DNA of 16,037 nt from JASFRI01 sp050115015 (GTDB lineage: Bacteria; Acidobacteriota; Polarisedimenticolia; CBDVAL01). Numbering within the stretch: the first letter of the stretch is position 1; every line of letters starts with the position of its first letter. The stretch covers positions 1 to 16,037 of the forward strand of contig JASFRI010000049.1 of the NCBI GenBank assembly GCA_050115015.1, given 5' to 3'. Below the pieces are notes generated by a model. The model saw nothing but the letters and a program-made list of their open reading frames with translations, had not been told where the DNA came from and searched no databases. Of this stretch, positions 5,916 through 12,670 are shown one piece after another. The position numbers were made by a program, and so were the translations under genes.

Positions 5916-8900
5916 CGTCCCCGATGGAAGGGTCCCGGTTCACGATGGTCACCAGCGCGGTGTCCGGTGTCCCCAGGACGGCGCCCCCGGTCGGGCTGGA
6001 GAGCCGCACGAGGAAGGTCTCCGCCGCCTCGGTGATCGCGTCGGGGTTGATCAGGATCTCCAGGACCCCGCTGCTCTCCCCGTCACGCAGGGTCAGCGTC
6101 CCGGACGTCTCCCAGTAATCGGCCTCCGGCGTGGCGGTCTGGCCCTCCGTCTCGTAGACGATGGAGACCTCCCCGCTCGTCCCGCCGGTGCGGATCACGT
6201 CCACGTAGAGGGAGCCCGCGTCCTCGAGGACCAGGTACTCCGCGAACCCCAGGGAAAACTCGCCGGGGTTCGGCTGGTAGACGGCGTCCACCTCGGTGAG
6301 CTCGCCGCTCTGGATGACCACCTGCATCGGCTGCTCCGCGGGCGGCAGGTACCCCTCCACGGGTTGCCACTCAATCGAGTAGATGCCGGTGGGCAACGGG
6401 ATCTGCGGCACGCCGCCGACACGGGGCAACGTCCCTCCCCAGGGGGCGGTGATCACCCACGCGGCCTCCGGCGGGTCCACCGTCAGCCGGAGGAACCCCG
6501 TGGCGTCGTAGGCGTCACCGTTCACGGGGATCGCGACGGGGCTGTTGACCGCGTTCCCGGTCACCGTCAACGTCCCGCCGGCCGGTCCGGTCTCCGTCGG
6601 CTGGAACCGGACGGTGAAGCGGAGCTCGTTGCCCGGGGTGAGCCGGTACGGGAATCCCGGCAGGCCGAGCAGGGTGAATGCCGGGTCCGACGAGGCGATG
6701 TCGGTCAGGATGAGGTCGGCCTCGCCGGTGTTCGTGATGGTCTCCTTCCGCTCGCCCTTGAACCCGCCGACGGGGACGGCGCCGAAGTCGATCGACGCCG
6801 GCGAGGTCAGGATGACCGGCTCGGGATCAGGGTCCGCCAGCAGCCGCAGGATGCTGCCTCCCTCGGTGCCGGCGTAGAGCGTCCCGTCCGTCGGATCCAG
6901 CTCCAGCGAGTAGACGGTTCGGACCGGCAGGCCCTCGGAGATGTCCTGCCAGCTCGCCCCGCCGTCGGTGGTGCGGAACACGCCGATCCGGGAGGCCGCG
7001 TAGATGTAGTCCGGCCGGGCGGGGTCGAGCTCCACGTCGTTGATCAGGATCGGTCCGGAGACCAGCTGCCAGCCGCTCAGGAAGCCGTACCGGTAGACGC
7101 CGGCGGAGGTGGCGGCATAGAGGGTCAGCGGATCGCCGGCGGCAACGTCCAGGGAGAAGGCGGCGTAGGGAAGGCCCGGCAGGAGCTCCCACCGCCCGTT
7201 GAACCCGTTCCAGAAGTAGACCCCGCCCGCCTCCTGGTCCTGGGGGGGCCACTGGTTCGGGGGGTCCGTCCCCGGGTTTCCGTTCGAGGACCGGAAGGAC
7301 GCGAACAGCGGGTTCCCGGTGCCGTCCAGCTCGATGTCGGTGATGCTGACGGGGAGGCTGAGCCCTTCGTTGCGGGGGAACCAGGTCTGCCCGCCATCAT
7401 CGCTGAACAGGACCCCCTCCTCCTGGGCCGCGGCAAAGATGCGGCCGGGCTTCGCCGGCGTCGTGGCGATCCTCCAGATGCCGGTGGAGCCCAGGTTCTG
7501 GCTTTCCGCCGGGATGCACCCGCCGCCGAAGCAGGAGAGCGGCAGATGGTAGACCCCGCGCTTCTCGGGGGTGTTCCAGGCCGGGCTGCCCGTGGAATAG
7601 AGGACGCCTCCCGGGTCCGTGAAGTCCTGGGCGAAGGACCAGGTGTAGACGGGGCTCTCGGCGGAGGCGGCGTAGGACCACTCGAAGGGCACCCCCTCGC
7701 TCATGTAGAGCCCATCCTCGGAGGCCACGAGGATCAGCCGGTCGTACCCGGCGGGGGGATCCGGGTGGACCCAGACGTCGTTCACCCAGGTCGTCAGGAT
7801 GCCCTGGGTCTTGATCTGGAACGTGAGGCCGCCGTCCCGGCTTGTGGTCATCGCGTCCCGGCCGCCGGCGGTCTTGTACCAGAGGGCGGAACGCCGCAGC
7901 ATGCCGAGCCCGGGAACCACGTCCTCGACCACGCTGGACGGATCCGGCACGAGCCGGAAGGCAAAGACCGTCCGCCGCACCCAGGAACTGCCGCCGTCCG
8001 CGGAGACGTACAGGCCGGCCCCGGTCTCCTGGTCCGGCGCGGGCCGGAAGAGGGGGTGCTCGATGGACCCGTCGGTGTCGTTCGTCCGTACCATGACCAG
8101 GTCCGTGTTGTTCGGGTCGATCACGGCGGTGTAGGCCAGAGGGAGGCGCGGCAGCCCCGCCAGGCTGGTGGGCAGCGGCAGCTGGCTCCAGGAGAGCCCC
8201 GCATCCGTCGACTCGAAGACCCAGGCGTCCTCGGTGGCGAGGAGCAGTCGGTCGGGATCCGTCGGGTCATGGGCGAGGAAGGTCGTCCGGAGGGCCTCGG
8301 CGGGCAGGTCACCATTCCGCGATTCCCAGACGACGCCATCATGACGGTACACCCCCTGGCCGTAGAGGATCGCCCATGTGCCGCCCACCGCGTCGGCGCT
8401 CAGCAGCGACACCACCTTCTCGCCTGCGAGGAGCGGGGCGAATCCCGTGTCCTCGGGCACCCAGGTCAGGCCCATGTCGTCGGACCGGTACACCAGATGC
8501 GGGGGCAGCCCATCGGCGATCTCGGCGGACAGGCTCGCGAGGGCCACGTCGCCGGGAGCGACGACCACGGACGTGACGGAGAAGTGATCCGGCTCCCCCT
8601 CGATGTACGGGAGGCCGGCGTCCCGCTGCTCCCAGGTCTCCCCCTCGTCCGGGCTGTACCACACTCCGGACGTGGCACCGGCGACGAGGATCTCATCGGG
8701 GTCCGTGCGGCCGAAGGAGAGGTCGATGAAGTCGTCGTGCGCCATGTCTGGATCGATGGTCAGCTCCCAGCTCTCCCCCTCGTCGCGGGTCCGGTGGACG
8801 GCGTGGTATCCGATGACGAAGGCGGTGCCCGGCACGGAAGGGGAGAGGCGGACGACGAAGCGGTCGCCGCCGAAGGGGCCCATGGGTTCCCAGACGCCGA

Positions 8901-9006
8901 TGGGGAAGGCGGGGCTGCCGGCCAGGAGGAGGACGGCGGCCAGGAACGGCCGGGCCGCGAGGGTCCGCCACGTACGCGCCCCCCCCCCGAAGCAGTCGTT
9001 GAACAT
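5815..9006 (-). CDS. Large exported multidomain protein: Asp-box (BNR/VPS10-like) propellers, ASH-type domain, Calx-beta domain
   Basis: The product has 1063 residues. A signal peptide lies at about 1-35 (TWRTLAARP then a hydrophobic run ending near GSPAFP). Eight Asp-boxes follow, at about 73-80, 118-125, 175-182, 266-273, 335-342, 389-396, 535-542 and 679-686, for example SDDGGQTW and TTDGGASW; this is enough for two propellers or one large VPS10-like one. Residues about 732-832 form an ASH/choice-of-anchor-D-like immunoglobulin domain (SIDFGAVPVGG, TNTGEADL). About 833-912 is a beta-rich linker domain. About 915-1025 is a Calx-beta domain (LEDAGSLYVDVIRTGG to TALVTIVNRD). Such proteins are usually surface or secreted binding proteins; the ligand is unknown. 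ATG 9006 is chosen over the upstream in-frame codon at 9084 because GGGGAGG lies 10 bp before it and the signal peptide starts there. The last 33 residues are Ser/Pro/Arg-rich and lie wholly within the overlap with the sulfotransferase gene. Confidence 0.85.
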   Translation of the reverse strand: MFNDCFGGGARTWRTLAARPFLAAVLLLAGSPAFPIGVWEPMGPFGGDRFVVRLSPSVPGTAFVIGYHAVHRTRDEGESWELTIDPDMAHDDFIDLSFGRTDPDEILVAGATSGVWYSPDEGETWEQRDAGLPYIEGEPDHFSVTSVVVAPGDVALASLSAEIADGLPPHLVYRSDDMGLTWVPEDTGFAPLLAGEKVVSLLSADAVGGTWAILYGQGVYRHDGVVWESRNGDLPAEALRTTFLAHDPTDPDRLLLATEDAWVFESTDAGLSWSQLPLPTSLAGLPRLPLAYTAVIDPNNTDLVMVRTNDTDGSIEHPLFRPAPDQETGAGLYVSADGGSSWVRRTVFAFRLVPDPSSVVEDVVPGLGMLRRSALWYKTAGGRDAMTTSRDGGLTFQIKTQGILTTWVNDVWVHPDPPAGYDRLILVASEDGLYMSEGVPFEWSYAASAESPVYTWSFAQDFTDPGGVLYSTGSPAWNTPEKRGVYHLPLSCFGGGCIPAESQNLGSTGIWRIATTPAKPGRIFAAAQEEGVLFSDDGGQTWFPRNEGLSLPVSITDIELDGTGNPLFASFRSSNGNPGTDPPNQWPPQDQEAGGVYFWNGFNGRWELLPGLPYAAFSLDVAAGDPLTLYAATSAGVYRYGFLSGWQLVSGPILINDVELDPARPDYIYAASRIGVFRTTDGGASWQDISEGLPVRTVYSLELDPTDGTLYAGTEGGSILRLLADPDPEPVILTSPASIDFGAVPVGGFKGERKETITNTGEADLILTDIASSDPAFTLLGLPGFPYRLTPGNELRFTVRFQPTETGPAGGTLTVTGNAVNSPVAIPVNGDAYDATGFLRLTVDPPEAAWVITAPWGGTLPRVGGVPQIPLPTGIYSIEWQPVEGYLPPAEQPMQVVIQSGELTEVDAVYQPNPGEFSLGFAEYLVLEDAGSLYVDVIRTGGTSGEVSIVYETEGQTATPEADYWETSGTLTLRDGESSGVLEILINPDAITEAAETFLVRLSSPTGGAVLGTPDTALVTIVNRDPSIGDVKTGTSIQPGTRTGRSSPSSPDRPGPRSRLPSP

Positions 9007-9050
9007 GAAGCCTGGTCCTCCCCAGCGGGCGGCGGCACCTCCCCCCGCAC

Positions 9051-9060
9051 TATCTAGATA
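9051..9060. repeat. Palindrome TATCTAGATA in the leader of the minus-strand propeller gene
   Basis: This perfect 10-bp palindrome is an A+T-rich spot in a G+C-rich leader, about 45 bp upstream of the minus-strand start codon. On the minus strand TATCTA (9060-9055) could act as a -10 box, with TGGAAA (9083-9078) 17 bp upstream as a 3-of-6 match to -35. It could equally be an operator half-site pair. The function is unproven. Confidence 0.3.
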
Positions 9061-9167
9061 CGATCCGTCGGGGGGCCTTTCCACCGGAGTTTAGCGCTGC
9101 ACGGGGGTTCGTTCCCGTACGCCCCGGGGCAACCCCCGGAAAGCAGTAGAGATGTGAATATGTAAAA

Positions 9168-9196
9168 ATAACAAAATAAAATACAAATTCTATAAT
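9168..9196 (+). promoter_or_regulatory. Candidate distal promoter of the polysaccharide operon (P1)
   Basis: ATAACA (9168-9173, 4 of 6 to the -35 consensus) and a perfect -10 TATAAT (9191-9196) are separated by exactly 17 bp inside the AT-rich island. A transcript would begin near 9203 and carry a leader of about 165 bases before the export gene. AT-rich DNA often holds chance -10 boxes, so this is moderate evidence only. Confidence 0.45.
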
Positions 9197-9199
9197 TTG
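9184..9199. promoter_or_regulatory. Inverted repeat covering the P1 -10 box (possible operator)
   Basis: CAAATT (9184-9189) and AATTTG (9194-9199) are perfect inverted arms with a 4-base CTAT spacer. The right arm overlaps the TATAAT -10 box, so a dimeric repressor bound here would block P1. The arms are only 6 bp and A+T-rich; I recognise no regulator family from the motif. Confidence 0.35.
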
Positions 9200-9249
9200 C
9201 CTATGTAATTTCTGAACAGCCGGACGGGCGGCCCGCCGCCGCGTACCCG

Positions 9250-9278
9250 TTGACACCGCCGGGGCGGGGGCCTATCGT
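9250..9278 (+). promoter_or_regulatory. Sigma70-type promoter of the polysaccharide operon (P2)
   Basis: A perfect -35 TTGACA (9250-9255) and TATCGT (9273-9278, 4 of 6) have the ideal 17-bp spacing, in an otherwise very G+C-rich sequence, 92 bp before the export gene start. Transcription would start near 9285. The same TTGACACCGC string occurs upstream of the sulfotransferase gene at 4991. Confidence 0.6.
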
Positions 9279-9369
9279 CTTTAACGTCAGAAAATGCGCA
9301 CCCGGCGGGATGCCCCCGCCCGGACGTCCCCGCCCCCCCGGGCGAGCCCGGTTCTCCCTGGCCCCTTCG

Positions 9370-10380
9370 ATGATCGGCCCGCTCCAACCCAGAATCCGCC
9401 CGGCGACCGGAGCGGCGATCCTCGGGGCCGTCCTCCTGGGCGTCGCCGGCTGCTCCTCCCCGAAGCCGCGGTTCACCGCGGAACTTCCCCCCGAGCAGCG
9501 GGATCCCACGCCCTCGACCTACCGTATGTCGGCGGGGGACGAGATCCGGATCGTGGTCTACGGCTATCCGGAGCTGGAGCGCACCCTGCGGGTCGGGCCG
9601 GAGGAGGTCCTCTACTACCCCATGGTCGGGGAGATCCCGGTCCATGACCTGAGCATCCCGGACCTGCGCGAGCGGCTCATCCAGGGCCTCGAGACCGCCG
9701 CCGACCAGCGCATCCAGACGGGTGACGAGCTGAGGGTCGCGGTGTTCCGGCACGAGGAGCTGGACACGGTGGCCAAGGTTCCGTCCAGCGGCCGGATCCA
9801 GCTTCCGCTGGCGGGGGACGTGCCGGTGGCGGGCCTCACCGTGGAGGAGGCCAACGCGGCGATCGCCGGGCGGCTGTCCCGCTACCTCCTGAAGCCCGCC
9901 GTGAGCACGTCGATCCGGCAGTCGGCGCTGCCGGGACGCATCCTCGACCCGCAGGTCAGCGTCGAGGTCCTCGGCTTCGGCGGACAGAAGGTCGCGGTGC
10001 TCGGCGAGGTCACGCGGCCGGGCATCTACCTCAGCGACGGCAGCACCCGCCTCACGGATCTGCTCGCGCAGGCGGGGGGGACCACCGAGGCGGCGGAGCT
10101 GCGCCGGATCGTCCTGGTGCGGCCCGCCAGCGGCGAGGCCGAGGAGATGGCGGCCACGATCAACCTCACGGAGATGATCCGCGACGGCAACCTGGACCAC
10201 GACTACCCCATCCATCGGGGGGACGTGATCTACGTGCCGACGACCTCGATCGCGAACGCCGGCAACTTCATGCAGCAGGTCTTCTGGACGATCCGTCCAT
10301 TCACCGAGATCCTCCGGGGCGTCTGGCTCGGACAGAACATCAGCTACGGGCCGAACCGCCCGGTCGCGGTGGCCAATTGA
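9370..10380 (+). CDS. Outer-membrane polysaccharide export lipoprotein (Wza-like) with two tandem export domains
   Basis: The 336-residue protein begins with a lipoprotein signal: a hydrophobic run at 12-26 and the lipobox VAGC, so Cys28 should be lipidated. Two polysaccharide-export (Poly_export) units follow one another, at 51-109 and about 114-200. They share a matching layout: GDEIRIVVYGYPELE against GDELRVAVFRHEELD, then VGEIPVHDLS against AGDVPVAGLT. A SLBB domain sits at about 206-252 (VAVLGEVTRPGIYL, LLAQAGG). The end (298-321, MQQVFWTIRPFTEILRGVWL) could be the amphipathic helix that crosses the outer membrane in Wza. Its role is export of capsule or exopolysaccharide through an outer-membrane channel. 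ATG 9370 is preferred because it gives a proper lipoprotein signal; the frame extends upstream, but the TTG at 9250 is the -35 box, and ATG 9310 would add a Pro/Arg-rich lead. No ribosome site is visible. It is first in the operon. Confidence 0.88.
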   Translation: MIGPLQPRIRPATGAAILGAVLLGVAGCSSPKPRFTAELPPEQRDPTPSTYRMSAGDEIRIVVYGYPELERTLRVGPEEVLYYPMVGEIPVHDLSIPDLRERLIQGLETAADQRIQTGDELRVAVFRHEELDTVAKVPSSGRIQLPLAGDVPVAGLTVEEANAAIAGRLSRYLLKPAVSTSIRQSALPGRILDPQVSVEVLGFGGQKVAVLGEVTRPGIYLSDGSTRLTDLLAQAGGTTEAAELRRIVLVRPASGEAEEMAATINLTEMIRDGNLDHDYPIHRGDVIYVPTTSIANAGNFMQQVFWTIRPFTEILRGVWLGQNISYGPNRPVAVAN

Positions 10381-11099
10381 GCGACGCGACCACGGGAACC
10401 GACGGCGCGGGGCGGGGCTGGATGGCCGCCGGGCTCCGGGACCGGCTGTCGGACCTCCTGCGGCGGCTCCGCGGAGGTCGCTCCGGCGCATCCGTCCCGG
10501 CGGACCTCGCCGATCAGCCGGCGGTGCGCGATCTCGCGGGCCGGCTCATCATGGCGAGTCCGGGGGCGCCCCCGGAGGTCTCGGCGTCCACCGGCGCGGG
10601 TCGTGCCGGGGTCTTCCTGTTCTGCGGCCCGGCGTCGGGGCACGGGACCTCCTCGGTGGCCGCCGCGGTGGCCCGGATCCTCGCGGAGGCGGGGAAGCGC
10701 ACGGTGCTCGCCCTGGCGGGTCCCTCCGGATCGGGGCCCGACGTCATCCCCCTGGAGGACAGCCTCCGATCCGGGGGCGCCCTGCGCTTCGGCCAGCCAC
10801 CCCTGGTCCGGGTGCAGGTCCCGGACGCCTTCCTGGACCTGCCGGAGGCGGCCCGTGCGCCGGCCGGCTGGGCCGCCGGGTTCGACTTCCTCCTCGTGGA
10901 TGCCCCGGCGATGCCGGCTTTCCTGACGCGCTTCTGGGTGCCCCTGGCCCAAGGCGTCATCCTCGTGGTGGACGGCGAGCGGACCAGCGTCCGCGCGGTG
11001 GCGGCGATCCGCGACGAGATCGCCGGACTGGGGGGCGCCCTCGCCGGGGTCGTGCTGAACCGCCACCGCTCCCGGGTCCCCGCCTTCCTGCATGGATGA
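10377..11099 (+). CDS. BY-kinase/CpsD-like (ParA/MinD-fold) protein with degenerate P-loop
   Basis: The 240-residue protein has the layout of the cytoplasmic partner of Wzz proteins. It has a first strand and loop at 78-93 (GVFLFCGPASGHGTSS), an aspartate strand DFLLVDAPAM (170-179), and a typical family end (GVILVVDGERTSVRAV, then LAGVVLNRHRSRVPAFLHG). In active kinases the P-loop reads like GEGKST; here it is GHGTSS, so the ATP-binding lysine is gone. The aspartate strand is kept. There is no tyrosine-rich tail and, as far as I can see, no tyrosine at all, so autophosphorylation is very unlikely. The probable role is structural or regulatory in polysaccharide assembly. The start may be TTG 10377, whose TTGA overlaps the stop of the export gene, or ATG 10422 (residue 16); I list the first because of the overlap. 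The gene also overlaps the flippase gene by 8 bp. Confidence 0.75.
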   Translation: MSDATTGTDGAGRGWMAAGLRDRLSDLLRRLRGGRSGASVPADLADQPAVRDLAGRLIMASPGAPPEVSASTGAGRAGVFLFCGPASGHGTSSVAAAVARILAEAGKRTVLALAGPSGSGPDVIPLEDSLRSGGALRFGQPPLVRVQVPDAFLDLPEAARAPAGWAAGFDFLLVDAPAMPAFLTRFWVPLAQGVILVVDGERTSVRAVAAIRDEIAGLGGALAGVVLNRHRSRVPAFLHG

Positions 11100-12663
11100 G
11101 AGCCCGGAGACCCGGGCGCCCGGCGCAGGCCGGCTCTTCTCGGGGGCCGTCCTCCTCCTCGTCGCGCGGCTGGCCACCATGGCGCTCGGGCTGCTGCAGG
11201 CGATCCTGCTGGCCACGAAGTTCGGGACGTCGGCGGGCACCGATGCCTTCTTCGCGGCCCAGGCCGCCTGCCTGCTGTTCATCGGCCCCATCGAGACCGT
11301 CCTGAACCTGGCCTTCGTCCCGGTGTTCGTCCACGAGTCCGAGGAGTCCGGCGAGGAGGCCGCCTGGAGGATCGCGGCGACCCTTTGCCGCATCGGGCTC
11401 TACGGTGCGCTGGCGGTGACCGTCGTGCTGACCCTGGGTGCCCCGTGGATCGCGGGCCTTTTGGTGCCGGGCCTGGAGGGGGGCGCGTCGGCCCAGGTGG
11501 CGGCCCTGATCCACATCCTGGCGCCGATGATCCTCGTCACCTTCGCGGCCTCGTTCCTGTCCACCATGGACTTCATCGCCGGTCGCTACGGGCTGCCCGC
11601 GGCGGGGATGATCCTGCACTCGCTGGCCGGTCCCCTCAGCCTCGTCCTGTTCGCGGGCCGGCTCGGGGTGCCGGCGCTGGCCTGGGGCCTGCTGGCGGGG
11701 GCGCTCGCCCGCCTCCTCCTCCAGGGCACCCGCCTGCGGAGCGTCCGGCGGCTGCTGGCGCCGGGCGTCCCCTTCCGGGACCCTCGCCTCCGGACCATCG
11801 CGGGGATGGTCTCCGCCCGGGTCCTGACCTCGTGGTGCCTGCAGCTCAACCTCATGGTGGACCGGGTGTTCGCGTCGTTCCTGGGGCCGGGGTTCATCTC
11901 CAGCCTGGCCTACGCGCACCGCGCGGTGATGACCATCGTGCGGCTATTCGTCCTGCCGGTGGGCCGGGTGATGATCCCGGCGCTCTCGCGGCGGGCCGCC
12001 CGCGGGGAGGTGGACCGGATCCGGACGGGGCTGGAGAAGCTGGCGGTGGCCCTGGCGTTCCTCCTCCTGCCCCTGGTCGCCTTCCTGGTGGTCTTCCGGT
12101 TCGAGCTGCTGGGGGTGCTGTTCCAGCGGGGCGCCTTCGACGCCGACGCCGTCGCGGCGACCGCGGAGGCGCTGCTCTTCTACAGCCTCGGCATCGTCCC
12201 GTTCCTGCTGACGCCGTTGCTGAATGGCACGTTCTTCTCGCTGAAGGACTCGGCGACGCCGCTCAAGGTCGGGCTGGTCGCGGTGGTGGCGAACACGGTG
12301 CTGGATGCCCTATTGATCGGATGGATGGGGCAGGGGGGGATCGCCCTGGCGACGTCGCTGGTCGCGGCGGTCCGGTCCTTCCTGCTCTGGCACCTCGTGC
12401 AGCGGCAGATCGGTGCGTTGCGCTCGCGACCGGTCCTGCTGTCGCTGCTCGTGTCGGTGCTGGCGGCGGCGAGCGCCTTCGGGGGCGCCCATCTCCTGGG
12501 CCCGCGGTTCGGGAGCGCCTCCGCGGGACCGTTCTGGCAGCTGGTGCTGTTCGGCCTGGTGGGCTCCGCCGCCTACCTTTTGGTGCAGGCGCTCCTGAAC
12601 CGGCCGGTGGTTCAGTTGCTGCGGCAGCTGCTCCGGCGGCGGCTCCAGGCCGGGACCTCGTGA
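11092..12663 (+). CDS. MurJ/MviN-type lipid-linked glycan flippase
   Basis: The 523-residue protein is almost wholly hydrophobic, with about 13-14 membrane segments, and belongs to the MOP exporter superfamily, closest in pattern to MurJ/MviN. Visible signatures are GTDAFFAAQ (49-57), NLAFVPVFVHE (72-82), NLMVDRVFASFLGPGFISSL (253-272), RLFVLPVGRVMIPALSR (284-300), and FQRGAFDADAV followed by FFSLKDSATP (344-354 and 381-390). MurJ flips lipid II, but members of this family are common in polysaccharide clusters, where they probably flip undecaprenyl-linked repeat units to the periplasm. Its place between the kinase-like gene and a glycosyltransferase favours that role; the housekeeping lipid II role cannot be excluded. 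ATG 11092 lies inside the end of the preceding gene with no ribosome site, so it is probably translated by coupling. Confidence 0.88.
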   Translation: MDESPETRAPGAGRLFSGAVLLLVARLATMALGLLQAILLATKFGTSAGTDAFFAAQAACLLFIGPIETVLNLAFVPVFVHESEESGEEAAWRIAATLCRIGLYGALAVTVVLTLGAPWIAGLLVPGLEGGASAQVAALIHILAPMILVTFAASFLSTMDFIAGRYGLPAAGMILHSLAGPLSLVLFAGRLGVPALAWGLLAGALARLLLQGTRLRSVRRLLAPGVPFRDPRLRTIAGMVSARVLTSWCLQLNLMVDRVFASFLGPGFISSLAYAHRAVMTIVRLFVLPVGRVMIPALSRRAARGEVDRIRTGLEKLAVALAFLLLPLVAFLVVFRFELLGVLFQRGAFDADAVAATAEALLFYSLGIVPFLLTPLLNGTFFSLKDSATPLKVGLVAVVANTVLDALLIGWMGQGGIALATSLVAAVRSFLLWHLVQRQIGALRSRPVLLSLLVSVLAAASAFGGAHLLGPRFGSASAGPFWQLVLFGLVGSAAYLLVQALLNRPVVQLLRQLLRRRLQAGTS

Positions 12664-12670
12664 GGTCCGG

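Larger units (their letters stand above)
9151..9214. promoter_or_regulatory. AT-rich regulatory island (about 20% G+C)
   Basis: Of these 64 bases only 13 are G or C by my count, against roughly 70% in the surroundings. The string TATGTAA occurs twice in the same orientation, at 9159-9165 and 9202-9208, 43 bp apart, which is about four helical turns. The island contains a + strand promoter candidate and an inverted repeat. It lies between divergent genes, so it probably acts as an UP-element or curved-DNA region or as a binding platform for a nucleoid protein or regulator. Confidence 0.6.
9007..9369. other. Divergent intergenic region between the exported propeller gene and the polysaccharide operon
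   Basis: This 363-bp gap separates two genes pointing away from each other and must hold signals for both. From left to right it contains the minus-strand ribosome site (9017-9023), a 10-bp palindrome (9051-9060), small G+C hairpins (9101-9118 and 9124-9139), the AT-rich island (9151-9214) with one + strand promoter candidate and an inverted repeat, and a second + strand promoter (9250-9278). On the minus strand TTGTTA (9174-9169) and TCTACT (9150-9145), 18 bp apart, are a weak promoter pair for the propeller gene. I support no coding gene here; open frames in the gap lack ribosome sites and family resemblance. Confidence 0.7.

Noticed and set aside
6364..9057. 897-codon open frame on the + strand opposite the large propeller gene
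   Set aside because: The minus strand has a signal peptide, eight Asp-boxes, a Calx-beta domain and a ribosome site. The + strand frame has none of these and an unnatural composition.
9124..9139. Hairpin CCGGGG-CAAC-CCCCGG followed by GAAA-like bases, considered as a riboswitch piece (c-di-GMP type)
   Set aside because: The conserved core elements of that riboswitch class are not present in order on either strand. Only a short G+C stem remains.
9050..9256. 68-codon minus-strand frame with a hydrophobic, aromatic-rich centre resembling a membrane segment
   Set aside because: The Phe/Tyr/Ile run is just the reading of the AT-rich island. There is no ribosome site, and it overlaps promoter elements.
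9294..9647. 117-codon + strand frame starting near the predicted P2 transcript start, a possible leader peptide
   Set aside because: It is Arg/Pro-rich, runs far into the export gene in another frame, and has no ribosome site or motif.
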